NCBI GenBank assembly: GCA_015847255.1
Contig: JADLZK010011577.1
Location: 248,001 to 312,000 of the forward strand
Direction of reading: 5' to 3'
Source: Hyparrhenia diplandra
Taxonomy: Eukaryota > Streptophyta > Magnoliopsida > Poales > Poaceae
Length of the DNA: 64,000 nucleotides
The notes beneath the pieces were generated by a model. That model was not told the DNA's origin, did not search any database, and worked only from the letters and a program-made list of their open reading frames with translations. Both the position numbers and the translations under genes were made by a program. Position 1 is the stretch's first letter; every line of letters starts with the position of its first letter. Of this stretch, positions 25,124 through 37,464 are shown piece by piece.

Positions 25124-25499
25124 CTATGTCAAAGAACAAAAAATTAAGGTCGCTTAACTGAGAAGTGCTTTACCCTAAATTTGACGGATGTTCACACATC
25201 AAGTGATACATACTTAAACAGGTGTGTGCATTCCTGGAATATATAAATGAAGTATATACAGAAAGAAGCATCCCTTCTTGGTGTGCTGCAGAAGCACAAT
25301 GCACCACAATGCAAAACCAACCATTTCACAAGTTACATGACATGGGAGGAACCAACACGATAAATAATTTTAAACAAAAACCAAGTTGGTTGCATACACC
25401 TGTTTGCAAGTAAATCAGATAAAAATACAAATCCTCTAGGACCAACTGTATCGTCAGTGTCAGACATAGCACAACAAAACAACGGGGTACAGGATACAT

Positions 25500-26258
25500 G
25501 ATAAGTGACTGCATTACTGATTCATAACTAAACATGGGTATATGGCATCATTGTGGATTCCATCCACTCTCAGGGAGTAGCATTTCAACTTTGTACCATT
25601 CTTCATCTGCTAATTTTAATTTAGGAATTATCATGAAATCTTCCCACCTCTCTAACACCCTTCTCCCAACTACATTCACTTGCTTGTCCCACTGTTACCT
25701 GAATCAACTAAGAAATGGATAAAAAAATAGGTAGTCTGTTTGTGAGTTGATGAATCCCCAAAAACCAAACCAATTCACAGTACCTGATGGGTTGGATGAA
25801 TCTGCTGCAGTTCACTCTTGCCTATGGAGTTCTCATGGCCTCCTCTCCGATCTCTGCTCCCACATGGTGAGGAACCTGCATGATAAGTGACTGCATTACT
25901 GATTCATAACTAAACATGGGTATATGGCATCATTGTGGATTCCATCCACTCTCAGGGAGTAGCATTTCAACTTTGTACCATTCTTCATCTGCTAATTTTA
26001 ATTTAGGAATTATCATGAAATCTTCCCACCTCTCTAACCCCTACTCCCAACTACATTCACTTGCTTGTCCCACTGTTACCTGAATCAACTAAGAAATGGA
26101 TTAAAAAATCTGGTAGTCTGTGTGTGAATTGATGAATCCCAAAACCAAACCAATTCACAGTACCTGATGGGTTGGATGAATCTGCTGCAGTTCCCTCTTG
26201 CCTACGGAGTTCTCATTGCCTCCTCTCCGATCTCTGCTCCCACATGATGAGGAACCTG
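25500..26258. repeat. Tandem duplication of a 379-bp unit
   Basis: ATAAGTGACTGCATTACTGA begins a unit near 25500 that repeats at 25879, with only scattered differences (for example an extra CCCTT-type stretch and AAAAAATAGG versus AAAAAATCTGG). Both units end near CTGATGGGTTGGATGAATC..CATG.TGAGGAACCTG. No protein is recognised. Confidence 0.9.
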
Positions 26259-26454
26259 AAGATCCGTTGGAAGCGGCAACACTCCAACATGATGGTTGGG
26301 ATCTTTATGTGCCTGGACTGTCCTAACCCATGGGGCGAGATGGAGTCGTCGAGGGCTCTATGCCAGAATCGAGGTGAAGAGAGGATGGATGGATTGAACA
26401 GGGTTGGATGGATCGATGACACATTGCGTGCAGGAGGGATGACACTTACCAAGC

Positions 26455-27106
26455 CGACGAGTTGAAGATAGAGACACAACATAAATCCGGTCGTGGGGGA
26501 AGCAGCCGCCATCACCATCGCCATCGCGCCACTGGGATCTGGAGGCAAGATGTTGCTTCTCGTCGAGAACGGGGAGCCTGGCTACCTGCGCGCCGCTCGT
26601 TCTCCAGTCCATGGCAACGGGACCCAAGCGCAGGTAGGGGCAAGCGGTCACCGACGTCGAGGCTCCCCACCTTCCGCGTAAAAGGCAAGGCCGACCGGCG
26701 CTAGGAAGGGCGAGCGAGGATGCCGAGGACGCGACAGGCCGCACGCCGCTCCTTCACCACTCCTTGCCTACGGGATCCTAGCGCGGGGGCCGCCACCGCT
26801 GCAGAGGAACCTCGTCCACTTTCCCGAGCGGGCGGGTGCGGCGCGGGGTGAGAGGAGACGAGTATTCCTTTTTTACGCGAATAGAGGACAATCACTGCCA
26901 ACGGGGCCGGCTGTAGGAGGGGCCACCTGTCATGGTCGCAAGGCCGGGGTGATCTACGTCTACCCTCAGTCGAGGGACGCAGGCACGCAGCGCGGGCGGG
27001 AGCCACCACCGCGCAGGGTGGGCAGCGACGTGTCGCACAGCGAGAAGACCACGGATGCCTGAAATGCTGTGGACGCAACAAAGTCCAGTGACTTTAAATA
27101 ACTCCG
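26455..27106. promoter_or_regulatory. GC-rich promoter block of the carboxylesterase, possibly bidirectional
   Basis: A CpG-rich block directly precedes the carboxylesterase start. On the minus strand it ends at a consensus donor (GGCTTG|GTAAGTG, near 26454), hinting at a divergent transcript. The open frames here are Arg/Pro/Ala-rich and unrecognised. A TTTAAATA box at 27091-27098 is too close to the ATG to be a normal TATA box. Confidence 0.35.
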
Positions 27107-28190
27107 ATGGCGAGCAGCTCCAGCAAGACCTCTCGCCGCACGCCGTCCCTGCCGTGGATGGTGCGCATCAAGGCAGCCATCCTCGAGTTCGCAAACAGCC
27201 TCGACGGCAGAGTCCGGCGCCCCATTGCCTTCCTCGGCGACCGCAAGGCGGCCGCCACGCCCGCCTCAGACGATGTCCGATCCGCCGACATCACCATTGA
27301 CGCCTCCCGCGGCCTCTGGGCACGCGTCTTCTGCCCCTCGTCGGCGCCCACCGCTGACGCCCCGCCGCTCCCCGTCTTGGTCTACCTCCACGGCGGCGGG
27401 TTCGTGCTCTTCACCGCGTCGTCCCGCCCCTACGACGCCTACTGCCGCCGCCTCTGTCGTGAGCTCCGAGCCGTAGTCGTGTCCATCAGCTTCCGCCTCG
27501 CCCCCAAGCATCGGTTCCCGGCGGCGTACGACGATGGCGTCGCCACGCTTCGATACCTCGACGAGACCCCGACCCCACTCCCGGCCGACCTGGTACCGGC
27601 CCACGCCGTCGACCTCTCCAGCTGTTTCCTCGTCGGCGACAGCTCGGGGCCAACATGGTCCACCACGTCGCCCAGCGTTGGGCGGCGGCTTCGGCATCAT
27701 CGTCGTCGGATCCCCTGCGCCTCCGCCTGGCTGGCGCCATCCTGATACAGCCTTTCTTCGCCGGGGAGGAGCGCACGGACGCCGAGGTGGCCTTGGACAA
27801 GGCCTGTCGGATATTGACGCTGGCTCAAGCCGATCACTACTGGAGGGAGTTCTTGCCTGAGGGAGCCACACGAGACCACCCGGCGGCGCGCGTCTGCGGG
27901 GACGACGTTGAGCTGGCGGACACGTTCCCGCCGGCGATGGTGGTGACTGGCGGGTTCGACCTGCTCAAGGACTGGCATGCCAGGTACGTGGAGACGCTGC
28001 GTGCCAAGGGAAGCTGGTCAGGGTGGTCGAGTACCCGGACGCCGTCCATGGCTTCTGCACGTTCTCGGAGCTCGCTGATTCTGGCAAGCTCATCGAGGAC
28101 ATGAAGCTGTTCGTTGACGATCATAGGTCAAAAAAAGTAAAAACCCTGTGGTTCGGCCGGGCAAGCTGGCTGGATGCATGTGCTAGATAG
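27107..28190 (+). CDS. GID1-like plant carboxylesterase (alpha/beta hydrolase, CXE family), frame broken twice
   Basis: Intronless, about 361 residues after allowing for two missing bases, a normal length for plant CXEs. The family hydrolyses small carboxyl esters; the gibberellin receptor GID1 is a non-catalytic relative. Visible landmarks: oxyanion-hole motif HGGG at 95-98 (VYLHGGGFVLF), nucleophile motif GDSSG at 177-181 (Ser179), acidic member near Asp285 (GGFDLLKD) and His315 (DAVHGF). The triad is therefore present and an esterase, not a receptor, is expected; the substrate is unknown. The start MASSSSKTSRR is the first ATG after the GC-rich promoter. One G is missing in each of two G-runs: 27646-27649 (just after GDSSG, where ANMVHHVA follows in another frame) and 28008-28010 (AKG then KLVRVVEYPD). 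Without correction the frame ends soon after the first break. Confidence 0.92.
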
Positions 28191-28584
28191 ATAGATGATT
28201 ACCAGAGGAGTCTAGTGAATTTCATGCGCTACCGACGCTTTTTTATTGTGTCATCTCCACCTGCTCAGCAATAAGTATGACACAACATATATATTAACAA
28301 TAAACAAGATCTTTTATGACGAAAATGATGTGACAATAGAGCAATTTATTTGTGTTTATGACAATGGTCCTTGATTATATAATAATCAGGGAGCAGCAGG
28401 AATATAGACTTGCTTAGCTAGAGTATGGCTACATGATTACATGATATATTAACATCCATAAGAGGAAATTCATGAAATTAAACAACACTAAGCGATCCCA
28501 TCTCGCAAAGCTTCACCAACTCTTTACACACTGTAAACTGCATTCTACCAATTGAACCATCCCTCACTTCGGCTTCAGAGCAGC
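28191..28584. other. Probable 3' UTR and downstream sequence of the carboxylesterase
   Basis: AT-rich with several AATAA-type signals (for example near 28300). No other feature seen. Confidence 0.35.
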
Positions 28585-28850
28585 TGATCAGCACCATGGC
28601 AGTGTACTGAAATGTTTCGTTGCAGCCACAAAGCTACATCCCAATGGTGAAAACACTGCGATCGGCTTCAGAGCAGGAGACCTCCTTCAGCACATCGCTT
28701 GCCCAAGTGCACGGGTGAAGCCGAGGCAACTTGACTACCGTCAAAACACTCGCCATCGTGCACTCTGCTTGATGGGCCAAAGTTTCATGTAGTGGGCCGC
28801 CAGCCAAAAAAAAAAAACAGCTGTGGCGACCTGCCAGTCACGACGACTCA
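28585..28850. repeat. Repeat blocks shared with 19880-20060 and with 32110-32245
   Basis: 28585-28770 matches 19880-20060. 28767-28850 (TTGATGGGCCAA, AGTGGGCC, AGCTGTGGCGACCTGCCA, GACTCAGTC) matches 32110-32245. Neither part is recognisably coding. Confidence 0.6.
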
Positions 28851-29468
28851 GTCCAGGCGTTGGATTATTATAAATAATAAATAGAAAAAGAAGACTCTCA
28901 TGTCATGTTTATTTTTTTCTGATGAAAATGTTGTTGGATTGTCTCATACGTAGGATAAAAATATAAGTTTTGTCAAAAATACAAAAATTATAAGCAAGTT
29001 TTTCATGATTTGCCTGCACGCGCAGGAAACTCCCCCTCCGACTGCACACTCCATTTTTGAAAACCAACTAAACTTGCTTTTCCTGAAAAGGCAAAATGCG
29101 GAACAAACCAAACCCTCTTTTCCAAAAAAAAAGGCAAAAAAGCGGGACTTCAACATATTCTAGAGAGCCAAGATGATGATCGGTGGTGAAGGTGATTTAT
29201 AGCTCTTCAACAACATTTCTATAGCATTTTGAGATGTCGACTAACAAGTGTACATGTAAGGAATTAAGGTGGTGAAGATGCTATTGATTAGTGTCAAGAT
29301 GATGCTACACGGTGGATATGATGCTTCAGCTGCTTAGTTAATCGATATCAAAAGATACGTTTTGAGATGGGGATGGCTGGCTGCCAGCTTTGAGCTATGA
29401 TGCCTGTGATGAGAAACGTTGGAGATAGACATTTGAAGTCTACAGGGTTTAGTTGATCGTTTATCCTT
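28851..29468. other. Repeat DNA flanking Helitron-like element 2
   Basis: 29180-29320 resembles 13500-13610. The rest is AT-rich with no gene. Confidence 0.35.
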
Positions 29469-31734
29469 ATAGTACAATGCCCGTGCTAACGCAACGGTTT
29501 TATCTCGCAATCACATGTAAATAACAAAACAGCGGCATTTTTCGATTGTTTAAGTCACACACAATGTATGTAGAAAACATTGCACGTCTGGTTTTGTATT
29601 TTTTATTAAATTTAAAACAACCAAGGATCTATTTAAAACAACCAAGAAACATTGTATTCAAATTAGCACGATCAGATATATACAATAACAACAATATTTG
29701 TTATTTTCGGTTTTTGTTTAAAACTGAATGTATCCAAATGCAAAAATTAGTTTAGCTATAAGACAAAGATTTCTTGCAAAAATTCACGTTGTTTCCTATT
29801 CCTTTCCTCTCTCTTGCGCTGTTCTTCGCTGCAAGCTGTTGCCTATGTGGTGTATGCATATGCCGCGTAGAAATATCTCCTCGTACAATATGGGTTTACA
29901 AGCGTACCTGGGTTCGATGTGTTGGTTACGTTGCCGACTGCAATGTGTCCCTCTCCTGGTGTCTCCATATTTTAGGTGTGGCCTGAGCGGAAATGTGAAT
30001 ACGATTAGACATATAAAACTTATATCAAAGATGGTTAATTTTTATAGATTGTACGATTTAACTGAACATGCATGGACTGATCCACGGCATTCGTTACAGG
30101 AGGCAATCAAAGGAATTGTACCTGAATATTGATCAAATGAAATACAGTAATTAGCACCACGACACAATTATGGTAACCAGATCGTCGCGGCCGGTGAAGA
30201 TCAATTTCAGGAATTCATTGATGCTGATAGACTGTATTAAAAGAAAAGAAAACAAAGGCTAAATGAAGTGGAATTGGGGCCAAATGAAGAGAGTTTCATC
30301 TACCCTATAATGCTCAAGTTCGTCTTGACGTCGAGGCCAACTAACACAAAAATTCAGAGAGGAAGAGAGGGACAGGAGCGGATATTACCGTGTTCGATGC
30401 ACAGTGCCGCCGATGGAGGAAATCACAGCGACGTCGCGCAACACAGCATGCACGCGGAAATGTGAATACGATTAGACATATAAAACTTATATCAAAGATG
30501 GTTAATTCATTGATGCTGATAGACTGTATTAAAAGAAAAGAAAACAAAGGCTAAATGAAGTGGAATTGGGGCCAAATGAAGAGAGTTTCATGGACTGAGT
30601 TTTGAAATACAGACCTTATTGGCACGTGCATCTCTTTGTAATGAGCAATACTCTGTAAAAAAAAAATGGAGCATTCCGTAGATTATGCGCAAAGAGCAGT
30701 GTGATACTCTGAAAAAAATGGAGCAACACATGTTCAGTACAGAACAGAGTCAAGACAGGTTCCTGCATCCTAGTGCAGTTCGAGAGTCAATCCAGAGTAT
30801 ATGAACATTTCAAGTAAGCGTAAGAATATTTATATCCTATTGAATTTTAGAAGAACATTTGTTCACCTGTATGGAACCAAACACAAAAGGACTAACAAAT
30901 TGAAATTACCATCGGATAGCACTAAAATATCTATATGCTCCAGAATGTGCAAGGGTGAGGCATTGCATCGAACAGCTATTAGGCATTGCATCCAGAATGT
31001 AAGGCATCGTAGCATGTGTTGAGGCATGCAGCGGCAGTAGCATAAGCCGCAGCCAAGCACAGGGAAGCAATTTTCATGGTTAAGGATTGTGCGTACCAGG
31101 CTGGCTGCCGTCGGCGAGAGGCAAGTGGCAGACAGTCTCCGAACGGATTTATCAGGCAGCGACCACGGTGATCCCCTTGGCCCTGAGCCCCTCCACTGCC
31201 TCGTGCATGTTCTTCTGCAACACCACCCACCGATGCAATTCCACCCACCGATGCAGGAGTGGCTGGGCTGGACCTGTTTGCGTGAGGAGACAACGACGGC
31301 GGCGTGGCTGGACCTGCTTGCGTGAGGAGGCAACGACGATGGCGGCGCTCTCCAGACCCAGATCAGAAGCGAGGCTGTTGGAGGAGACCGCACCATCGCA
31401 GCAGGAGTACCGAGCGTGGATGGGGATTAGCGAGACTCGAGAGGGAGGGTGATTTTTGGGAAGGCTCCGATTCTAGCGCGTGAATCACGGCGACGTCCGA
31501 CGGCGTGTGGCAGGGGATTAGCGCGTGGGAGGGGGATTAGCTTGACACACCGAATCGTGACTCTTGGATTATGAGTGAGTAAAGAGAGAGAAATGTGAGA
31601 TAAGATCTGGCCTGTTTATTTTGCATGGTGTTTATTTTCTGGGTACATTTAGTGTGTGGATGAAGTTGTCCTCAGCGGGGGACGTTTTCTGGTGTGGCCA
31701 TAGAAAAGAAAACTTGGTGCATTAGTAGGATAGA
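29469..31734 (-). mobile_element. Helitron-like non-autonomous element 2 (2,266 bp)
   Basis: Same family as 15137-17216. On the minus strand it starts TCTATCCTACTAATGCACCA preceded by A, as Helitrons do. It ends GTTAGCACGGGCATTGTACTAT, where the expected CTAG reads CTAT. The two elements share about 250 subterminal bases at the 5' side, but their interiors differ, as expected for Helitrons carrying different cargo. A minus-strand block around 31160-31240 reads LQKNMHEAVEGLRAKGITVV and then stops. That reads like the C-terminus of a captured cellular gene; I do not know which. Confidence 0.55.
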
Positions 31735-33759
31735 TTATTAAATGGTTGCTTTGCCCACCTAATATGAAAAGTTGGTTGGCTAAACATAATAGCACGTGTG
31801 GTTTTTCCTGAAAAAGATGGCATGCAAGCTTTGTGGATGGCCACCGCGCGGCGGCGGCACCAGTATAGCTGACCGTGGCCATGCCTCACACCCGAGACCA
31901 ACAAATGTCCGTCGGTTGGAAAACAAGCAACACAAATCTTACATCAAACTGAATGACTTAAAATTCAACAGGTTTCAGCAATAAAAAATATGTTGTCATA
32001 GAAATAGCAAAACTCAAAAAAAAAGTTTACGGTACTTGCACAATAACATGGCTACAGGAAAACTTGTGTGCCAAACCCGTTCAAGATGCAAGAGATGCGA
32101 TGCAACGGTAGCTTTGTTTGATGGGCCAATCTTCCGTGTACTGGGCCAGCGTGGCCCAAAAAAATAGCTGTAGCGGCCTGCCATGCCCACACACCACCAA
32201 CGAGACGACGACGACGACCAGGAGTCCAGGACGACGTTGACTCAGTCTGGGTGTGGGCAGGGTCAGAGTCTCCGGCCCTCCTCCCGTCTCCTGCTTCATG
32301 TCAGCTCCTTGTTGACCCTGACTGCGTCAAGAGTCGTCGTCGTGGACGCGGGCATGCAGACGACAGCGACTGCGAGCGGCGAACCAAGTTGACGGTCAAT
32401 GCATGCATGCAGGCCGGAGAGACCGGGTGGATGGATATATAATTACATTACATATATATATATTATATATATTTGGTGTGTAGTGATGAAAGCAAGCAGC
32501 TAGAATGACTCATACTTGTTGACTGCCGACAGGCACCGGCGCGACGGCAGCTTGTCGATCGCAGGACGCCTAGCTAGCTCGCCGCCGGCGCACTGCCTAG
32601 TCGTGTAGCTAGTCAACGGCGGGTTTTTCCGGCCGGCCGGTTGGAACGCGGCAGCATGCAATGGAACCGAACGAAGGGCAACGAGCCACCAGATCAGAGC
32701 TTCAGTTCGTCTGGTTATATATGGCATGTAGAATGCACGTACGGTCAATTATTGGCAGATAGCCGATGGCCAGCGCCGTTGAGCTGACTCCAGCTGACTG
32801 ATCACTGGGTGCCAATGCCAAGTAACCGGTAGCTGCTGGTGCATGCTGGCCGGCTGCTCAAGCTTGTGAGTTACGTACTCCAATATCCAATATACAGAAT
32901 AGAACCTGTACCAGCTAACTCCAGCTGCATATGCGGCGGGTGGTGCACATGGATCGCAACTCGATTTGAAGAGGAAACAACTGTAGCGCCGTAGTTTGGT
33001 GCTTATTATAATTCACGGCTGGTATGTATATTAGACGACGACACACTCGGATCCCCCTTCTTCTAGCTTCCTCTATATCATGCATGACAGACAACGTAAT
33101 ACGACGACGGCGGTTGGATTGGATTGCGTTATTATTAGTTGGTCGTTAAATACAAAGGAGCATATATATTATATAGTTTGCATATGCAGATCGATAGACA
33201 GTTAGATACGTACTGTGTATGTGGATGTGTATGTGTATGTGTATAGGCCAATTAGACGAGCGACCTTGTAGTATATATGAGACTTGAGACTTATTTTATT
33301 TGAACATTCTCAATTCAAAAAACTATTCTACTAGAAAGTTGTAGATTTTGTCTAGGGTTACAATTTTGATATAAAGTTTGTCTCCATAAATGACACTCGA
33401 AATTCATGGACATCATCAGGACGGAGAGAACGAAGTGACACTTGCAGATATACACATATATATTCTCACGGCTGGACCGAACACTATAGTTTAACCAAAC
33501 TACTGATCTGATTGTTATATAATCATCATAAGCAGAGCGCGCTAGCTAGATACAACTGGATAGATCGAGAGAGCGAAAGAACAAAGCATGATCAAAGCAT
33601 GCATATGGGTCCATCGAGGCTGCCAGACAGACACGCACGCACGCATGCGTGCATGGCGCATCTGATACGATTCGCATGCAGTGGCAGGGAGACTACCATT
33701 ACCAATGCATGCATGGAATTAGCTACTACAGTGGTGTATATGTATATATAGGTAGCACC
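31735..33759. other. Intergenic, AT-rich with microsatellites
   Basis: It contains the repeat block at 32110-32245 (paired with 28767-28850), TA-rich runs near 32450-32470, GTAT repeats near 33215-33245 and many ATGCATGC words. No gene or element ends found. Confidence 0.35.
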
Positions 33760-34050
33760 TGAGCATTTTGCGGGCCGGGTTGGGTTCGGGCTGGACCGAA
33801 AAAAAGCCTGATTTTTTCAGGTAAAAAAAATCCACCCATGACTGCCCCGCTGGACATGTCGGGCCTCAATTTTTGGGCCAAGACCGGGCTTGGACGGGTG
33901 GGCCGTGCATTTTATAGTGCAAAATAGCTAAAAAAAGCAATTTGGGTTGGGCTCGAGATAAGATTTTTTTTTTTTCGATTGCAAGATCTGTATCTAGAAT
34001 CTAGACCCTGTCTATAGACGAGCCGGGTCAGGATGGGCTAAAAATGCTCA
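33760..34050. mobile_element. Small TIR element (MITE, about 291 bp), hAT-like composition
   Basis: The left end TGAGCATTTTGCGGGCC and the reverse strand of the right end, TGAGCATTTTTAGCCC, form terminal inverted repeats. The interior has GGGCC-rich subterminal words. No target duplication is preserved. Confidence 0.5.
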
Positions 34051-34174
34051 AATATATTCCGGCCGAGCCAACAGACACACAGACGCACACAAGCATATGC
34101 ACGTGCCCGCCAACCATATATGCATTGCATGCATTATATATTCCATCGGATGCATGCTCACGTACACCCGAATG

Positions 34175-34520
34175 TTTTTTTTTTTTTTTTTTTTGACAAG
34201 AAATCATAGCTTTCATTACCTAACAGCACGAAGCTGTTATAATCATTACAGAGGGAATGGTTACAAACTGGAGTGTTTCAAAAAAGAGGGCACCCATGTT
34301 CATGGCTTGGATTAGCACATAATCCATTGTGATCTAATTGAGCAGCCTGCAAAGAATTGAAACTTTGTGTAGCAAGCATGTCGGCCATTTGATTGCAGTG
34401 TCTTGTAATCCTATGCGCCTTGATTGAAGTATAGAGGAAACAATTTCTGTGTATGGCTTGATTCTCCAATCAGGCAGATTGGATCGGTTGGCGCTGTTTG
34501 GTTTGTGTGCATCGTTCATG
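34175..34520 (-). mobile_element. 3' end of a 5'-truncated LINE (RNase H remnant plus poly-A)
   Basis: On the minus strand the end of a plant L1 RNase H domain is readable across two frames: LPDWRIKPYTEI, then RITRHCNQMADMLATQ. A 3' UTR and an A-run follow (T-run 34175-34194 on the plus strand). The frameshift and truncation make it dead. The 5' boundary is approximate. Confidence 0.65.
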
Positions 34521-35514
34521 CAGGCGGCGCCGGCCGGCAGCCGGCTATCGGTCCATATATATATCGTTTCAGTTTATTTTCATTCAGCACAAAACAATGC
34601 TGCAGCAAGCGCACACATGCATGACGTACAACACGTACTACTGTCACCACCAGCTATACATATGTACGTACATTCCTATCTGTCTCTTGGATCCATTCTC
34701 GATCGATCTGTTGTTGTCGTCTCAACGATCCAACACTTAATTGCTGGGAAACACAAACAGCGACAACCACAACCGTCATACGACCCTTTTGTCGTCTGAA
34801 CTTTGGGATCGGATGGGAGTACTATATATATTATATGCCACACAAATACTAATAATCTGTCCTAAAGAAAACATAGTTGCTGACGATAATAATACATATG
34901 CATGTCTCCCATCCATTGTGCACATATCATCGTTATATATACGTGCATACATGCATGTAATGCCTCAACAAAAAACAAAAAACAAAAAAACAAAAGTGTG
35001 CGTTACGCACGCACGTACGTAACTATGTGTACATATAATCTTATTATAGGTCGTTGCCAGGTGGATCGAGGCTGACAACATTGCATATAGATGAATGACT
35101 GCAATACTTACGTACGTACGACAACAGGGTAGCTCCATTGGCGCTGCTCCAAATCTCAACCCCCACTTTGTTAGACTTGTTATATAGTTATGTATTCTCG
35201 ACGATCGATCAGCTGGACCGTACCGTGCCGTGCAGTGTACGATCGATCAGCTGGGCTATTGGACCGGCAAATCTCTGTGTCTCTCTAATTAATTAATTCA
35301 CACAATAATGTTAGCATTCACAAAATCCCATTGGAGATACATATATACATCTAATTAATTACTTTTGTTGTGGGAAGTATGATCTTTAATTACTTGACAG
35401 GTCCCAAGATTATGAATGGTCTCCTCCTGTCCAAGAAACATATATCATACCATGAAGCGTGACCGAGCCTAGTGCAGCTGGTTAGTACTAGTTTTTGTTT
35501 TTTTTTTTGTTTTT
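34521..35514. other. Intergenic, no recognised feature
   Basis: AT-rich, with GATCGATC- and CGTACGTA-type words and no coding similarity or termini. Confidence 0.35.
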
Positions 35515-35520
35515 GTTATT

Positions 35521-35745
35521 AGAACCGTGTTTAGTTGGTGAAATATATTGGGTTCGGCTACTGTAACACTTTTCGTTTGTATTTGATAATTATTATCCTA
35601 CCATAAACTAACTAGGCTCAAAAGATTGGTCTCGTACTTTTTCAGCCAAACTATGCAATTAGTTTTTATTTACCCACATTTAATGCTCTATTTATGTGTC
35701 AAAAGATTTGATGTGACGGATACCGTAGAACTTTTTGGGTGCACT
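35521..35745. mobile_element. Truncated grass MITE of the GTGTTTAGTT family
   Basis: Characteristic words occur in the usual order: GTGTTTAGTTGGTGAAA, CTGTAACACTTTTCGTTTG, ACTAGGCTCAAAAGATT, TCTCGTA, AATTAGTTTTTATTT and GATGTGACGGATACC. I know this series from abundant grass MITEs. The right TIR is missing, so it is a decayed fragment. Confidence 0.6.
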
Positions 35746-36280
35746 TTTCACCGGTGATCACCCCCATAACCCAACTTTACGTACACAACTTCTTAGTACA
35801 TAATTTTACTATCTATTGGTTAAATTTAACTTTCGTGAGTCAAATACGTAGTACGCGTGATCTGCTACACACGCACGCGATATAGTACCTGCAGGCCGGC
35901 CTTGGCTTTTGTTTCCATATACACTGCACGCTTATTAGCTAGCTAGCGTTGACCGTTGACGCCCCAAATAGATCCATGTGTAAACGGCGGTAACAAAACG
36001 ACATCCAGCTACGAATATACGAGCACCTCAGTAAACGTACGTGTTTGCCCTGTCCCTGTCCTTATGGTACCACAACGCGCTGTCGCCACGTACGTACGTG
36101 ACCAGGACGACGAGGCAGGACGGACGCGATTGCACGGTTAATATTTAATAAATAACATGTACTCCGTATGTAAGTAAACCAAGTGGTTAGTTTTTAAGCT
36201 GGGATATGATTTTAATATATTCCATTTTTTCTAAAACAAAATGATAAGTTTCTTATGATAAAACTTGTCATTTAACTTTA

Positions 36281-36943
36281 AGGTCTCGTTTTGACACGGC
36301 TCATTCAGGAGCTTTGCTAGTGAAAAAGCACCTTTATGAGTTAAGCTGAGCTGTTTTGAAAGTTACCAATAGCTTAGGCCGAGGCCAATGCTCCAAGGTG
36401 TACAAAAACCATGCAGTGACACATAGGGTCGGATGCCATCTGGAAGAGAGAGAGGTAGCGGGATAGCCACAGTCTGTCAGAGTCTCCTCCAAAGGATTAA
36501 TTGACCTTTTCAGAATAAAGGAGCAACTTCGCTGAAAGGAGGCAGAGAACAAACTGGCTAGTTTACTACAAAAGGCAGTCCTCGAAAGCGACATCTAAAG
36601 TGAGAGAAATAGTAGTGTCCGGTGAGAAAAAATAATAAGGTAGTGTGACCTGCTTTGTGGAGATTACAATATCAACTGATACTTGTCTACATGGAACACG
36701 TCCTTTTAAACGAGTCTAATGCCTGTGGATGGGCTTGGCCTTAATGCATGGCTAATAGAGGGAAACAAGGCAGGGAATTGCAAAATGCTACTTTTTCAGC
36801 TTCACCTCTCTATATTCCTCTGTGGAGTATAAATAAAGGAGTTTCACTCAAAGAAGTAGCTGTTTTTGAAAAGGGTGTGGTTTGGTAAAACAAACAACTT
36901 GAAACAACTCATGAAGTTGTACCAAATGGACCCCAAGTGTCCG
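36281..36943. mobile_element. Possible TIR element (about 660 bp)
   Basis: The left end GGTCTCGTTTTGACACGGC and the reverse strand of the right end, GGGGTCCATTTGGTACAAC, are loosely similar inverted ends. Further matching words follow (CTCATTCAGGAG versus TTCATGAGTTG). There is no target duplication, so the case is weak. Confidence 0.3.
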
Positions 36944-37464
36944 ACTAGAAACACAAGCTTATATTTTGGCTTAGTATTTTAGACGTAACTTACTTTGGAG
37001 AGTACAATGTGTGTCTATATTCGTCAAATTGAATGCGTGTACCTGTCGTAGCTAGAGTGCCAAGGCGGCATAGTGGGCAGCGCGACCACGCTAGGTGCCA
37101 CCCCTCACCTCCATATAAAAAAAATAGTATACTTGATCCCTCGATAGTCAGTAATTTGTTATTAATTCTAATTATCATGCAAAGCATTTATCGATCACCT
37201 GCGTGACGATATTCCAACTTGATCTTTTATGACTATGTGCAACATTACCCTTCACACGCGTAACAAATCAATGCACAAGCCCGCGAGCATTGGTTTGGGT
37301 TGTCACTCGATCCATGGACACTGGCTGTCGTCCCACTGCAGTTGATATGAGATGAGGCAATGCTTGCCACCTGTCGACCAGTAATCTTACTTTCCATCTC
37401 GATCTAGCTACCTGATACAATGCCTGCTTTCTGGATTGCTATCCTCATCTGACTTGTAAATTAG

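Noticed and set aside
24729..26258. Direct repeats considered as a CRISPR-like or satellite array
   Set aside because: Only two adjacent copies without spacers, in a plant nuclear genome; simple tandem duplication suffices.
34600..35300. Short palindromic GATCGATC/CGTACGTA words considered as a miRNA hairpin
   Set aside because: I found no long foldback and no match to familiar plant miRNA sequences (miR156, 164, 166, 169, 172, 396, 399, 528) by eye.
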